Source: Sisyra terminalis (taxonomy: Eukaryota > Arthropoda > Insecta > Neuroptera > Sisyridae). From it: a stretch of DNA of 64,000 nt. This document shows positions 23,601 to 36,703 of the stretch, one piece after another (the stretch's first letter is position 1; each line of letters begins with the position of its first letter). The notes under the pieces are model-generated. The model worked only from the letters and a program-made list of their open reading frames with translations. It was not told where the DNA came from and did not search any database. The DNA lies in contig OY292277.1 of the NCBI GenBank assembly GCA_958496175.1, positions 54,447,050 to 54,511,049 of the forward strand, in the 5' to 3' direction. Made by a program: the position numbers and the translations under genes.

Positions 23601-26600
23601 TTTTGAACAACAAAAAAATAACATCGATAGTACAATCGATAAGTTGGTTACGGTTATGAAAAAGGATCCGGACACGATTGTTTCGGAAGTGAGTTCGGAG
23701 AGTGACGGCATCGAAGATGATTTTCGAGACTTTTTCAACAAAGTCGACAATCTACAATCACAACAATCGTCGGAATCGGAGATTTCTGAGGTGGTTCTGA
23801 TTGATTTCGGGTTGTTTGGAGTCAAGGAAGTTGACGGGAAACTTGTGTATTTTTGTTCGAATTTAACCTCGTGTACGTATGAAACCAATGTTGAAAGTGA
23901 TTTTTCGAAACATATCGATAATAAGCATAAGATGGATTGTTGGGACGGTGAATGTTTGGAGTGTAAAATCAATATACACAATAATGGAAAGAAACGAACA
24001 ATTCGTGATGCTTACAACCACTTTGTGGCGGTTCATCTCAATAAGTTATCACCAAATGTTGACAAAAACCCCAACAATGAAAAGTTCATTGAAAAAGTCA
24101 TACAAGGATTCATCGGTAGTCCCGTTGAAGAATTGATTGCAGCACGCGAAGAACTCGACAAATCACCGTCGATTTTGCCGTCCGTTCTGGTGCCAGCCAA
24201 ACTTTGTCACCTCTACAAATGTATGATGGTCACGTGTGATTTCTCCACTGACATTCGTGTCGACTTTATCAATCACATTCTCAACAAAAACAAGAAAACA
24301 ATTCAACAAAATCGATGTCCGTATTGCATCATAACGACTATCAAATCGGTGCATGGTCTAGCCGAACACATTATGCAGCAACACTCCAATTGTGTGTATC
24401 AGTGTGGCTGTTGCTTTTATCGATGCGTGTCACCAGTTGCAATCAAAATGCACGGCACATTGCGTCACAAAAATCAAAATCCAAATCCACCAATTATCGA
24501 CTTGGACAAACCAATGCAACACCATACGAATAAGATTACGCAGGCGGACGGTACAGATAGGCAATTGCCGTTGGATTTTGTGTGCCGACCGTACAAATGC
24601 GTGGATTGTCCATCGCAAGAGACATCAAACGGTAATTTAATTTTTACATATGTTAATCAAATTTCAAAAAACAACTCTCTATTGCAATACTGGTCAATAT
24701 AGGCGAGGTTTCTTGCAAATATGTTTCTCTTAAATTTCAATATAACAATTGTAAAAATCTAATATCAAAATTAAGTACCATTGAAACATTTGCTTTTATT
24801 TATATAAGAGTGGTTGTTCATGTTGGTTGTGTAAATTAGGAATTTTAACTTTCCTCTTTCTGAAGTGTAAGATATTGTATAATTTAACACGTTATATTGT
24901 TTGCAAATATATATCTGCCTATTAGTCTATAGATTGGCTAATCAATCACGGATCAGTTGATCGTAGATAATAATTTACTAATATTTGTTCAAATTTGAAA
25001 GATTCCCATTGCTTATAATTGCACGTAATTAATGAACAGTCCCCGATAAATACTGAAATACATTTTGATAACATCCCCAACAGAAAGCATAGATCTATGA
25101 TATTGAAAGTTATATAAGTTCATATGAACACAGAGATGTATGATAAAATGATTATGTTGTGCAGTATTTGTGCAGTTCTATGAAAAGAATCAAGATGTCC
25201 CTTTTATCTATACTGCGTTCCATGCGTATAACGTACACTCTTTATAGTATATCTTTATTAGACTGATTCAAAAAAAATGATGATTTTCCATTTAAATAAC
25301 ATGGGAACAATATTTTCTTGCACTTTGGAATTTTATAGCTCACGTTGGTGACAGTATTTCGGAATGACCAAAATATATTCTTGTAGAAAATTGAGCGATC
25401 TACAAAAAAGGTCTCGTACAAGTTTTTGATATATTTATTCCTTCAAAAGTTATTCGAGGTCAAAGTTGAACTAAAGAAACATTTTAATATTTTTTCAATT
25501 TTTTGACGCAACCATCAATTTTATGAGAAAATTTTGTAGGACATTTTTTGTAGAGCACTTATTTTCCTATAACTTATCTCTATAAAAGTTTCTGGTATTT
25601 TGCATAGGTCCTAAGTTATTTAATTAATATTTCGGAATGACCGAGGTATATTCTTGTAGAAAATTGAACGATCTACAAAAAAGGTCTATTACAAGTTTTT
25701 GATATATTTATTCCTTCAAAAGTTATTCGAGGTCAAAGTTGAACTACAGAGAAATTTTAATATTTTTTCAATTTTTTGACGCAACCGTCAATTTCATGAG
25801 AAAATTTTGTAGGACATTTTTTGTAGAGCACTTTTTTCGTATAACTTATCTCTATAAAAGTTTTTGATATTTTTCACAGGTCCTAAGTTATTCAATTAAA
25901 ATAAAAAAAATAATTTTTATGTAAAAAATATAATAATTCAGGGAATTTTCAGTTTAATTAAATAACTATAAAAGTACTATAAACTATAAAAGTTTTTGAT
26001 ATTTTCTACAAAAAAAGTCTGTTACAAGTTTTTGATCAATTTATTCCTTCAAAAGTTATTTGAGGTCAAAATTGAACTAAAGAGAAATTTTAATATTAAT
26101 ATTTTTTCACGCAACCATCAATTTTATGAGAAAATTTTATACATTTTTTGTAGAGCTCTTTTTTCCTGAAAACTTATCTCTATAAAAGTTTTTGATATTT
26201 TTCACAGGTCCTAAGTTCTTTAATGAAAATAATAAAAAAAAAATATGTTAAAAGTATAATAATTCAGGGAGTTTTCAGTTTAATGCAAATAACTTTGGAC
26301 CTGTGAAAAATATCAAAAACTTTTATAGAGATAAGTTATAGGAAAAAAAGTGCTCTACAAAAAATGTCCTATAAAACTTTCTCATTAAATTGATGATTGC
26401 ATCAAAAAATTTTAATATTTTTCTTTAGTTCAACTTTGACCTTGAATAACTTTTGAAGGAATAAATATATCAAAAACTTGTACGAGACCTTTTTTGTAGA
26501 TCGTTCAATTTTCTACAAGAATATATCTTGGTCATTCCGAAATATTGTCACCAACGTGAGCTATAAAATTCCAAAGTGCAAGAGAATATTGTTCCCACGT

Positions 26601-29600
26601 TATTTAAATGGAAAATCGAAATTTTCGATGTGGCACCTCTTAATATTAATATTAAGAGCTTAAACTTTCACAGGATTTATTGTTTTGTCATTCCCAACAA
26701 TATTTTCGATATAATTAAGAAAAAAAAATTCAACATTTTTTTTGAATCACTTTATCTTTATAGTATGACTAGAGTCTAAAACTACCGATGATTTCTTATT
26801 CGAAAACTATTATGGTAATAGAGTTATTTATTTACTAACAGAATAAAGTAAAGATGGAAAGTGTCCACGTAAATCAACCATTCGACTCGTTCATTTGTTT
26901 TAAAAATTGAAGAAATTAGAAAATTATGATTCCTACCACACTGAAAGTATACTACATAATTTATGAACGACCCCTATTGGGTATCATATGTTAACTCGTC
27001 AAGAGGAGCAAAAAACCCTAAGTTGGCATCTCCAATCATATATTGTACACAAGTCATTTTAAATCTTTTTTTCGGCAACGTAATTTAGCTTTTTCCTCAC
27101 TATTCTTTTAAATGAAATTATTTGAGTATTTGATACAAACTTTGAAGGATAGTGGTACCACCTAACGTGTAACACGTGAACTTGTGGTTAACACGTGTTA
27201 TACACAAAAAAAAAAATTGGATTAATATCACGAAAGACAATAAATCGTTGCTTTTTTCCATTCACTATAAAATGTGGCGCTTTTTTCGCGATTATTATGA
27301 TTGGTCAATCTGTGTGTTTTGTGAACCTTGACCGCAATTGCTATCGTTTGATAAAAAGAACAATCACCTTTTTGTTATGTTCTTTTTATAGTTAGTCTCG
27401 TAATTTTTGACAACGACTTTAGAAAAGCCATAATTTGCACGACTGTTTCTCTTTTGTCTTATCGCGTTAAATATATATGACCACTAGTTGAACACAACTA
27501 AGCACAACTAAACGCGATATTCGTGAAGCATTGGTTTTGCTCCGTCTTATTTTCATATATATATATGATATTCTCTCCCCTCCAAGACGCAAAGAAGTGG
27601 GGGGAGAAGGGCAGAGGGCGCTGATTTTTCACTTGAAAAATAAAAGACCCCGGTGACTATGATAAAGATTAGTAAGAACGACAAAACTTCACTGGAATAG
27701 ATTAGAAATTATCAAAGACCTTTCTAATAGATTTTTTTGATGTGTGCAATATTCAAATATATGCCATAATAAATACTTTGTTGTAGATGATTCGAATACT
27801 ATTTTTTATGTGACCGAAGAATTTTCGGATCACTTGCACAAGTGTCACGAGAAGGAAACGTTAACGTGTAGTGTTTGCAACGCTGGATTTTCGGACGCAA
27901 CCGTTTTAATCGAACACTACGTCGAACACGGAATCGGCGAAATTCAATGTTTGTACTGCCAATCCGGCATGCTTACGGAACGTATAGTGAACGTGCATAT
28001 GGCCAAGTATCACACCAATCATCCTCACATTGTTTTGTATCGGCAAATCAGTCCCAACTTTATCAACGTGGCAACGCCGGTAAGTTTTTGAAGAGCTTTA
28101 CGGCTCAAGTGTACTTTAGCACACGCACAATCTGGCAACGCTGCACTTTCGATGCACTTATTGTTGTTATCTATACTAATATATAAAATTCTTACGTCTG
28201 TCTGTACATTTCGATTTTGAACCCAATTTTAGGGTAAATATTTGTTTCACGAGGCCCTTATTCCAAATTTAACATTTTTAAAATTTTTGTCTGTCTGTCT
28301 GTGTGTCTCGATTTAACTAAAGAACGGTAAAACCGAATTTAATGAAATTTGGTATTAAGATACAACACAATTTCCCACAGACTATAGGCTACTTATCATT
28401 CCAAAAATATAATAAGGGAAGGTATTCCCAAGGGATGAAAACAGAAATTTTTACACTAGACAGGTGAGTTATATAGCATTGAAAAGGTAATTTAAAGTTA
28501 GAAAATAATCTGTAAAAATATTTTTAGTTGAACTTTTTAGATATTATTAGGAATAGGAAGTATATTAAGAATATTTTAAGGTATACCTACCGTAGGTATT
28601 CGGAATAGACCATACTCTTTTTAGATATTTATATACATATTTTTTGAAAATTAATTGATGATTACATACAACTATTTTATTCTAAGTAACAGTTTAGTAA
28701 ATGTGTCTTTTTAAAGTTGACAAAATAGTGTTTTTAAGTATGTTTATGTTTTTCGTAAAATAAATAAGAAAAATAATAATTTTCATATGCCACTACAAAT
28801 AACAAATTTAAAAAGAAAATATAATCTACACCTACGTTACGCAGACGAAGTCGCGGGGATCAGCTAGTATGGTATAATTCTCTTTTTTGTGGCTTAATTT
28901 TCATTATGGACCGATTTAATCGCGAATTAAATTAAAAACAAAATCGAAAATGAAACATTGCCAGATTGTGGGTGTGCTAAAGTACACATGAGCCAGTTTT
29001 ACTACAGACTATAGACTTTTACATAGAAATTTCGTTTCTAAAATAGAGCAATAGATGGCATTGTTATATAAAATATCACTTTGCACTATATTGAGGTGGA
29101 GCCTAGACCCATATCTTCTGAAAAAACATATATTTTTATTAAAAAACTACCAAATATTAGCGAGAATTTATAATGGTATAATATATACTTAATTAATATC
29201 ACAATTTAAATTCTCCCCTGTAACTACGCATGCGCTTTGAAAATTAAAGCATGGCCAAGCCTAGTTTTGTACAGCACCATCTAAGTGCCGGTGACCAGAA
29301 GCTCTGATCACGTGGTTGTCTCAAACGCCATAACTTTTAACACAGAATTGAACTTCTATATAAGTCTATCTTCTCTGATGTGTATTGCATGCGCATTGAA
29401 ACGGCGCGAAAATCAAATTTCAGTGTAAAAGTCTATTTTTTGTAATTTTACGATAGTAATATGTATTTAAGGTATTAAAGTTACGAAAAAATTATATTTA
29501 GGGTTGACAGTTCCAATATTTTATTTTAACAGAAAATATTACATTATGTTTTTTCAAAGCTACCTGCACTATATATGCATTAATTGTATTCGGTATTTTC

Positions 29601-32600
29601 CATTGGACACAGATAAACTTGACACTTATATAGCGATGTAATGTAAATTGTTCATGTTGTATTTTATGTTATAGCACTTGACAGAAAAACGGTCATTCTG
29701 TCTCTCTTAACCTTTTAACGTGATTGATATAAAAGAAAGATAAATTAAATTTTGTTGATGTTATACATGGGATCACGGGAAATGCATGGTTACCAATAGT
29801 TATGTTGTATAGGAGGCGGTATTTGTATAACCACAAAGGTGTAGTATAGAGGACTCATGTTTAACTTTTTTTGAACTCCTATTCGATTCGGAGATTTTAT
29901 CTCTCTTCAACGAATTTGGTGGAAATGTTGTTGTCACTGATTAAGTTAGGTAGACAGAGATAGAATCTCCGAAATTTTAGATAAAATGTTTGGATATGAA
30001 GCAGTATTGGTTTTTCGTATTTTCTCTAACGCGTAAATGGGAAATATAGCTACCGAAGTGAAGATTTGATAATATTGGTAAAAAAAGCAATCTTTTCGGA
30101 ATCATTTTAGTTAAATCTATTTTTTTCGTAGACACATATTAAGTAACTAATCTGAAGTGAGTCACCATGTGCTCAGTACTGATCTTAACCTTACTTTTAA
30201 TACATGAACGATTCTTAATTTGTATTTATTGTTTGACGGTTGTCTTTTCTGTTGCATTTTTCCAAATTCGAAAATTATAATTGAAAAACCTTATTAGGAT
30301 AAGAGCTGCGGTTTTTTAAATTAATTTTTATAGTTAAAATTTAATTGAGAATATGAATCATTACGTACAGCTAGATTCATTTGGTTGTGTTACCGTTACT
30401 GTCGAAGTAAATATGAAAATTAAAATTTAAAAATATTTACAATGGATTTTTTATTTTTTAGGTAAACTCAGTGCACCAGTTATATTTATTGGCCATAAGA
30501 AATTTGGATATGCTTCAAGAAAATCCATCATTATTGCAGCGGCTTGAAGAAGTTGCAGAAGAACAATCAGCTAGTCAATCTGGTGCAACAAACGATGAAA
30601 ATGGGCTCATTTTATTGGATAATACCAATGATTCGAGCAATTCAATGTCATCCAACAGTTCCAAAATGAATATGTCACTCAATATTGTCGATGTCGACAA
30701 TAGTGCTTTTGCAGATTTATCAAAACTGGTCAGTGACGATGTACAAATTCCAGAGTTGGACTCGACCAACATTGACGTCACTGACGAGAGTCAAAATGAA
30801 AGCTTGCTGGGGTCGCAACAAAATAATGAAAGTTTGAATAACGGTGAAGATTTCGAAGTTTCCAGTGGAAATGAAGAAGCGCTTGAAGCGAAATATATGT
30901 TGGACGATATGCCCATGGAAGAATTGTTAAAGAAAGGTTTATATGGTAGCGATCTGTACCGATGTGGTTCAAATAACTGTGAATTTTTGTGCGACAATCA
31001 AGCCGAATTTAAATCTCACACTCAAAAATGTCCACACACCAAAAGTGGTGTTTACAAATGCTTCCATTGCAAAAAAATTGTTCGACACTTAAATTCAATT
31101 CTGGACCATCTCACTTCGCACAGCATTCCGAAATACAGATGCGGAGTTTGCAATTATCGAGCGCCGTTTGTCAGTTACATTTTCAAACATTTAAAAGGCA
31201 AACACAAAGCACCTGCAAGCAAAGTATTTCAAGTTAACCGTGACAACATTCCGGTTGATTTATTTGTTGTCGTACCAAGAAACAAGAAACCACCAACCGA
31301 ACCTACTAAAAAAACGCCAAAAACTCCAGATAAAACAATGACGATTATCAGTAACGAAAACGAATTGAAAGCGCTTCCAAATCAACCAATTTTATTCTTT
31401 GATATCAAATGTGCCAAGTGTACGTTCACCACACGTATCAAGCACAACATGTCCCGTCATTTGAATCATCATTCAATGTCAAATTTCGTTCCCGAAGTCG
31501 GTCCTGTAAATCCGGTGCCCTGTTTGGGTAAGAGTGAGAAAATGTTTGATAAAATGGTCAATTTGGCGTGCAGCTCAAACCCGAGTGCCTATATCGAAAA
31601 GAATAAGGAAAAGACGAAGAAGGCAGTGCCCGAGTTTGTGCCGGAAAATAAACGATTTGTTTGCGGTGCAAATCATTGCAATTATCTTTCGGTGGACGAA
31701 ACAATGCTGCGATATCACTTTAAAACGTTGCATTCAGATGAGACTTTTTACAAGTGTCCGCACTGCACGGAAAGTTCCATCGAGCATCACAATGCCATTA
31801 ATATCGATAAGATTATCAATCATTTGAAGATGCACGATTCGAAATTGTATCGTTGCGCCCACTGTTCGCACTATCATTATTTGAAGTATATCATTGAAAA
31901 ACATTTGGTCGACAAGCATCCGGCCAAACCGCCGTATGTTGAAGTGATTCGCGAATTGGATCCGGTACAGGCCGAGACTGGTGGTGAGATTTCGAAACCA
32001 TCCACGTCGGATGCCAGTCACGATAACAAGCCGTGGAAGTGTGGAATTTGCACGTACAGTACATTGACTCGCAACGATATTCTGGAACATGCTAAAAACA
32101 TTCACGACATCAAATCACAGTTCAAATGCAAATTATGTCCATTTAAGTGTTCCTACGACAAAAACTTTGATCGACACTTTGCTTCGAAACATCCCGGTTT
32201 GCAGGTTCAAATGATCCACGTTTATTATCACGAGGGCGGCATTCAGGAACAAGTGGATAATTCGCCGATTTGGCGTCGCGATGAGTTTCGTTTGCGGCAC
32301 ATTCGTGGCATTTTAGTCGACGAAACTGAACCCGCGGAGGGTACCTATGACAATTTGGACGAAACGCATGTGATTCCACCGAGCGCTGTGAAATCGCCGG
32401 GAAAAAAGAAGGGACCACGACCGAAAGTAGCCAACAGCAACGAAACAGGATCAACTGTATTTTATAATTGCACGGAGTGCAAGGAGTATGTGACTCCTTC
32501 GATTAAAGAATTTGCGGCACATATGTGCAAAGAGTTTCAATATGAACGGTTCGTATTAACACATATAGACTATTCAGATAAAATTCAAGTTTTAAACATC

Positions 32601-34986
32601 ATTCCAAGTATTTTTATGATTTAAAAAAAAGTCCTCAAAAATTTGGTTTTGTGTATTTAAATATTGCTCGTCTTTCTCGATTATTAAATTGCCGTTTTTT
32701 CACATTTCTTTCGATTAAAACTGGATGAAACTTGTATTTTCTGATCAAAGTAGTTTTTAGCCTTGTTATTTGTAATGAATTAAATAGATTTATTTCTTTT
32801 TTAGGTTTAAATGCTTTCTGTGCAGTTCATTATATTGGGACCTTGATTGGGCAAAGCATCATTTTGAAACGGAGCACGACACACCATGGGATCCCAAATT
32901 CATATGTCTGTCGCATATTTACGATGAACAAATTGAAAAGTCTATTGTACAAATGATAATTAAACAGCGCGGAAATGTTGGTGTCAGTCACAAATTAAAT
33001 GATCTGTCGGATGTGTTTCCAAATAATTTACTGATGCCAGCTATTGAAAACGTTGGGGTGGTCACTCAAGAAAATATTGTTGAGCTCGACCCCAGCGAAA
33101 TTGTAAACCGTATGGATTCAAGTGATATATACGATCCTCGTCAAATCGATAAAAATACTTGTCCACATTGTAATTACAAGTCGAAATATCCGCGAGACGT
33201 AATGAAACACGTGTTTCGTCATTGGGCACTGCAGCCATTCCAATGTGGAATTTGTAACGTGAAAGCCTATCGAGCGATTGACGCTTTTCGTCACAGTTCT
33301 GCAACCCATCCGAATCAACGGAGTCGCATATTCCAACTGTGTCCTCTGAAAGATATTCCCATTAAACCTCTATTGAAACGGCCTGGAGGCCCGGCAAATG
33401 AGACAGAACAAAAAGTACAAAAACTTGAGTCAACCCGTGACAGTGACGTCGTAAGAAACTTAGATTTAAATATATCGGAACATTTGGGAGACCAATCAAA
33501 CTTGAGTAGTTCTGATGTGGGTGATTTAGTAATAGACGAGAGTGAGACGTCAATAGATTCGACTATATCTTTGCCGGTTGGTGACAGTGAACCCATCTCG
33601 GATCCTGTTCAAAGTGAAACTGTACCTGACAAGGAGGAAGCTGACATTTATTTGTGTCAATATTGTCCGAAACGAGGTGTGTCTGTCGACGAAATCCACG
33701 AGCATTGGAGTTTAATACACAAAAATACACGAGTGGCAATGTCTCAATTCAAATATCGAACGTTTAAACTTAATCAAGTGCCAGCTCGAGGACGGGTCAT
33801 GTGTCTCTATTGCGGTTTGCGGGGCTCGAAAATGTCCATTCGTGTGCATCAGAGAAAATATCATTCCGGAAAGAAGGACAAAACAAAAATTGTTTCATCA
33901 GTCAGACCGAATGTTCGTCTTAATTGTAAAGATTGTGACTTTTTCGTGTACAATACAGGTTTGTTGCGCTTGCACTATGCTGCTAAACATCCTGAAAAAG
34001 ATTTGAATGCATTATATGTTGACTTGGTGGATGAAATCGACGCCGAGATCATCACAGAACAAACGGGTGACGATGTCATCTTTAGTAATATTCCGTACAA
34101 GTGTAAATGGTGCAATCAGCTATATGCTAATCGGCAAGAGGCTGAAAGCCATCATCAAATGGTACATTCACATTTGGAGTTAGAAGTGGAAGCTATACAG
34201 AACACTATGCCGGCTGTGAAATATGCATGTCCAGCCTGCACACATACAAGTGAAAGTTATCCGGCAATGTTAGATCATATTCGTGTTCACGCAAAGCCCT
34301 TTATCTGTACACATTGTAAGCAAGGCTTCCGATTTCCCGGGCAAGTGAAACACCACTCGGATCGATGGCATAAAGGCATGCCAATCGAATACACAACCGA
34401 TGAACAAATTCTCAAAGAACTAACCGAGATACGTGGCAATTTAAAAGTCGTGCTCGAAGATGGTACGATACTAACGATGACGGAATTCCGAAAACGAAAA
34501 CACTTGGAAGACAGTCCCGGATATTTACTAAGCAAAAAGCGTAAAATTGAAATTTGTGACGCGATCGTAGAAATCCCTTCCATCTCCGCTCCGTTCTCAT
34601 TAAGTCCTGTTGTAGTAAAAAGTGAACCAACAGTGAAACAAACTGCTCGAAAATCCACGACATATATACCACCAACCATACAAGTACCACCAAAGAAATG
34701 TCAGGTTGCCAAAAAATCAACATGTCCCATCTTAAAAACTCGTCTCACGCAATCACCACCCAACGAGACCAGTTCAACGAAATCAAGTGACCAAACTACT
34801 GAGTTTTCCTACTACGGCAAAAAGCCAACCAACGAAGATAATTCCAGAATTATTGTTGCAATGCAGTTTGGTGGTCTACCGATGAAAGTCAATCTAAATA
34901 CGTTGGTGCATTTAACTAATAAGAGTTTTTCGCCAAAATTAATAATTCGAGACTTGAAAAAGGAACAGGCCTTCTCGTGGTCATGA
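17661..34986 (+). CDS. Giant multi-C2H2 zinc-finger protein with N-terminal coiled coil
   Basis: Six coding exons join in phase: 17661-17848, 18791-18857, 18916-24631, 27787-28079, 30462-32548 and 32805-34986, about 3,510 residues. Exons 1-2 form a charged coiled coil (FLLRMMDHLKDNQEKQAQLE ... LKNLYHKIEK). Exon 3 continues with a Pro/Ser-rich stretch containing DPRRR and DPRK words, an acidic SDSDSEDEGEE, a ten-fold heptad repeat, and then irregular C2H2 fingers from about residue 1235 (CQLC...H...H, CIFC, CQKC, CSEC). Exons 4-6 are mainly further paired fingers, many with Cx2C spacing and C-terminal HxxxH or HxxxxH. Several finger pairs span splice junctions correctly, which supports the joins. 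The last donor (CG|GTTCGT) is weak. It is presumably a nuclear DNA- or RNA-binding regulator. I cannot assign an orthologue. Introns 3 and 4 carry transposons. AATAAA lies near 35119. Confidence 0.85.
18053..18060. promoter_or_regulatory. CRE octamer in intron 1 of the zinc-finger gene
   Basis: Perfect TGACGTCA. A second one lies at 18522-18529, 469 bp downstream in the same 942-bp intron. Two perfect 8-mers in one short intron are more than expected by chance in AT-rich DNA. Confidence 0.35.
18522..18529. promoter_or_regulatory. CRE octamer in intron 1 of the zinc-finger gene, second copy
   Basis: Perfect TGACGTCA, 262 bp before coding exon 2. It could mark an alternative promoter or intronic enhancer; only the sequence match is observed. 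Confidence 0.35.
21742..21951 (+). repeat. Ten 21-nt repeats coding a Glu/Lys heptad array
   Basis: Inside exon 3 of the zinc-finger gene, ten consecutive seven-residue units follow the pattern [L/V]-E-[K/E]-[P/S]-K-[E/K]-x, for example LEKPKEN, LEKPTEN, LSKSKEL, VEESKEV, LEKPKDI, VEEAKTI. The hydrophobic residue returns every seventh position, as in a single-stripe helix. The last units are the most diverged. Confidence 0.85.
25259..26753. mobile_element. Foldback element, TAGACTGATTC family, copy A
   Basis: Long inverted halves: the words around TTTTATAGCTCACGTTGG and CAAAAGTTATTCGAGGTCAA in the left half recur as complement on the right. The left end reads TAGACTGATTCAAAA and the right end is a slightly damaged complement. 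An exact 8-bp direct repeat, ATCTTTAT, flanks it (25251-25258 and 26754-26761). The left half contains an internal direct duplication of about 300 bp (25340-25620 versus 25630-25880). No transposase. It lies in intron 3 of the zinc-finger gene. Confidence 0.88.
27173..27197. promoter_or_regulatory. Paired E-boxes inside an inverted repeat
   Basis: Two CACGTG motifs (27173-27178 and 27192-27197) lie 19 bp apart within GTGTAACACGTG...CACGTGTTATACAC, an imperfect palindrome in intron 3 of the zinc-finger gene. It could bind bHLH dimers; the function is inference. Confidence 0.25.
28102..28994. mobile_element. TIR MITE with 8-bp duplication, host of a Helitron
   Basis: Terminal inverted repeats of about 45 bp start GGCTCAAGTGTACTTTAGCA on the left and match the complement of the right end with few changes. 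Flanks are AGCTTTAC (28094-28101) and AGTTTTAC (28995-29002), an 8-bp duplication with one change, as expected for hAT-like elements. The left end lies only 22 bp after the splice donor of zinc-finger exon 4. Its interior was later invaded by the Helitron at 28170-28867. Confidence 0.8.
28170..28867 (+). mobile_element. Non-autonomous Helitron
   Basis: Begins TCTATACTAATATATAAA and ends GATCAGCTAG, preceded by a near-palindromic GCAGACGAAGTCGCG stretch. It is flanked by A at 28169 and T at 28868. The 5' TC, 3' CTAG, subterminal hairpin-like sequence, A|T insertion and lack of target duplication are all Helitron hallmarks. No Rep/helicase frame is present. It sits inside the MITE at 28102-28994. 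Confidence 0.85.
29011..29436. mobile_element. Putative MITE with 22-bp inverted ends
   Basis: The left end ATAGACTTTTACATAGAAA and the complement of the right end agree over about 22 bp with two differences. The interior (about 380 bp) has no coding capacity. A TA-like duplication is possible but not decisive. It lies in intron 4 of the zinc-finger gene. Confidence 0.5.
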
Positions 34987-35592
34987 CCGATCTTAAAAAC
35001 GGATGAATTAAGTGGTGCGTTACAAAATTAGTGTTTATTTTGTGGAAACTGAAGAATATTTACGTTATTTTTTTGAACTCGTATTGAGAGTGAAGTATTA
35101 AGTATTAAAAAAAAAAAAACAATAAACTATTGAAGTCGTGTAGAATATTAGGATTTAGGTTTAAAATTAAATTAAGTTTTGTTTTCCCCCTTTAAAGAAT
35201 TATGAGTAAATATTGAATTGATTTTATAATTTATTAGATTTACATTTTGGTTCCAAATTAGATTATTTAAGTTGCAAATTTCAAATATAATTTTGATTAA
35301 GTTTTTTGTAACTGGTGAGTTTATTATTCTTGAATTCCTAATTCTTATCCTGATATTAATTTTAAATTGCGTGCCATATGAATGAACCAATCCCATCGAG
35401 TCTATAAACTTCTATAGTTTGAAAAGGAAACAACGTTGTATAGAATTGAATGGTTCAGTAACAAAAAAAAAAAAAAGCTATCGAGCTAATATTAATTAGA
35501 CTAACGAATTGTAAAGAAATAAAGTACGTTTTTTAGATTAAAATATTGAATTTGTGTAAAAAAGAAACTGGAATTATTTAAACACTGAAAAA

Positions 35593-36703
35593 ATGGCTGG
35601 AATGATACATTGTCAGTTGTGGATGGGAAGTGTAAGTTAACGAAATGTTTCCTAACCTCAACAAGTTTTTAATATTGAACATGTTTTTTTTAGTTGGAAC
35701 CGTATATGACCGAAAGTTTTATCATGGTAGCGTTTCAAAAAATGGGCGAACATCCACAAAACGTGAAGGTCATGCGAAATAAATTCACCGGCGAGCCGGC
35801 CGGTTACTGTTTTGTGCATTTCCCCACCGATGAACAAGCGATTGATGCCATGCACAAGTTGAACGGAAAACCGATACCCGGAACAAATCCCGTGGTGCGG
35901 TTTCGATTAAACAATGCCAGCAGCACGGGGCGTTCGTTACTTGAGCGCGAGTTTTCCGTGTGGGTTGGCGATTTGAGTCCCGATGTGGACGACTACAGCT
36001 TGTATCGAGCATTTGCCTCGCGTTACAATACAATTAAAACGGCGAAAGTAATTCTCGATAATTCGGGATTTAGTAAAGGATATGGTTTTGTTCGATTTGG
36101 AAGTGAAGATGAACAAAAGAACAGCTTAACAGCCATGAATGGATACGTAGGATTAGGAAGTAAAGCGCTGAAGATTTGCAATGCTGTTCCAAAGCCCAAA
36201 GGTACAACATCCACAACGACGTCAACTACAAGCACAACCAGCACGGCTGCCTCATTAACGACGGCTGCCGTTGCCGTCGCCGCCCTACAAAATCAATCAT
36301 ACTCGGCCGCCACTCAAGACTACTCACAATATTACGACCCATCTACTTACTGGCAAAACTATGCCTCATGGCAAGGGTACTATGATCAAACAGCAGCAAC
36401 AGATTTCACACAGGCTACCAATGGAGATGGTACAATGATGGTGGATCCGAACGCCATGAATGGACACCAACTACAAATGGAAACACAACAAAAAATCGAA
36501 GACGAACTTGAATTAATCGGTACCGAGAAACATTAAAATAGTAAACTTTAAAATAAAGTATTTAATAAAAATATTTGATTACAGAACATTCAGTACCTGT
36601 TGACGTTGATTGGCTTAATAAAGAACAACACGAACAAGATAAATTACTATGGGATGCCTTGGAGAGTTCCAAATGGTTGCCTTGCGAGGGGCTTGAGGTA
36701 TGA
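35593..36703 (+). CDS. TRNAU1AP: tRNA selenocysteine-associated protein 1 (SECp43), two RRMs
   Basis: Three coding exons: 35593-35631, 35694-36519 and 36585-36703, 327 residues. Exon 1 ends LWMGS and exon 2 begins LEPYMTESFI, together forming the SECp43 start of RRM1. RRM1 has its RNP1-like GYCFVHF at about residues 55-61. RRM2 begins FSVWVGDLSPDVDDYSLY and has RNP1 KGYGFVRF. A Ser/Thr/Ala linker and a Tyr/Gln-rich region follow. Exon 3 carries the conserved end DKLLWDALESSKWLP. The family binds or assists tRNA[Ser]Sec and its methylation in selenocysteine incorporation. If intron 2 (65 bp) is retained, the frame stops after four extra residues (TEKH). The gene starts 606 bp after the zinc-finger stop, on the same strand. 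Confidence 0.95.
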
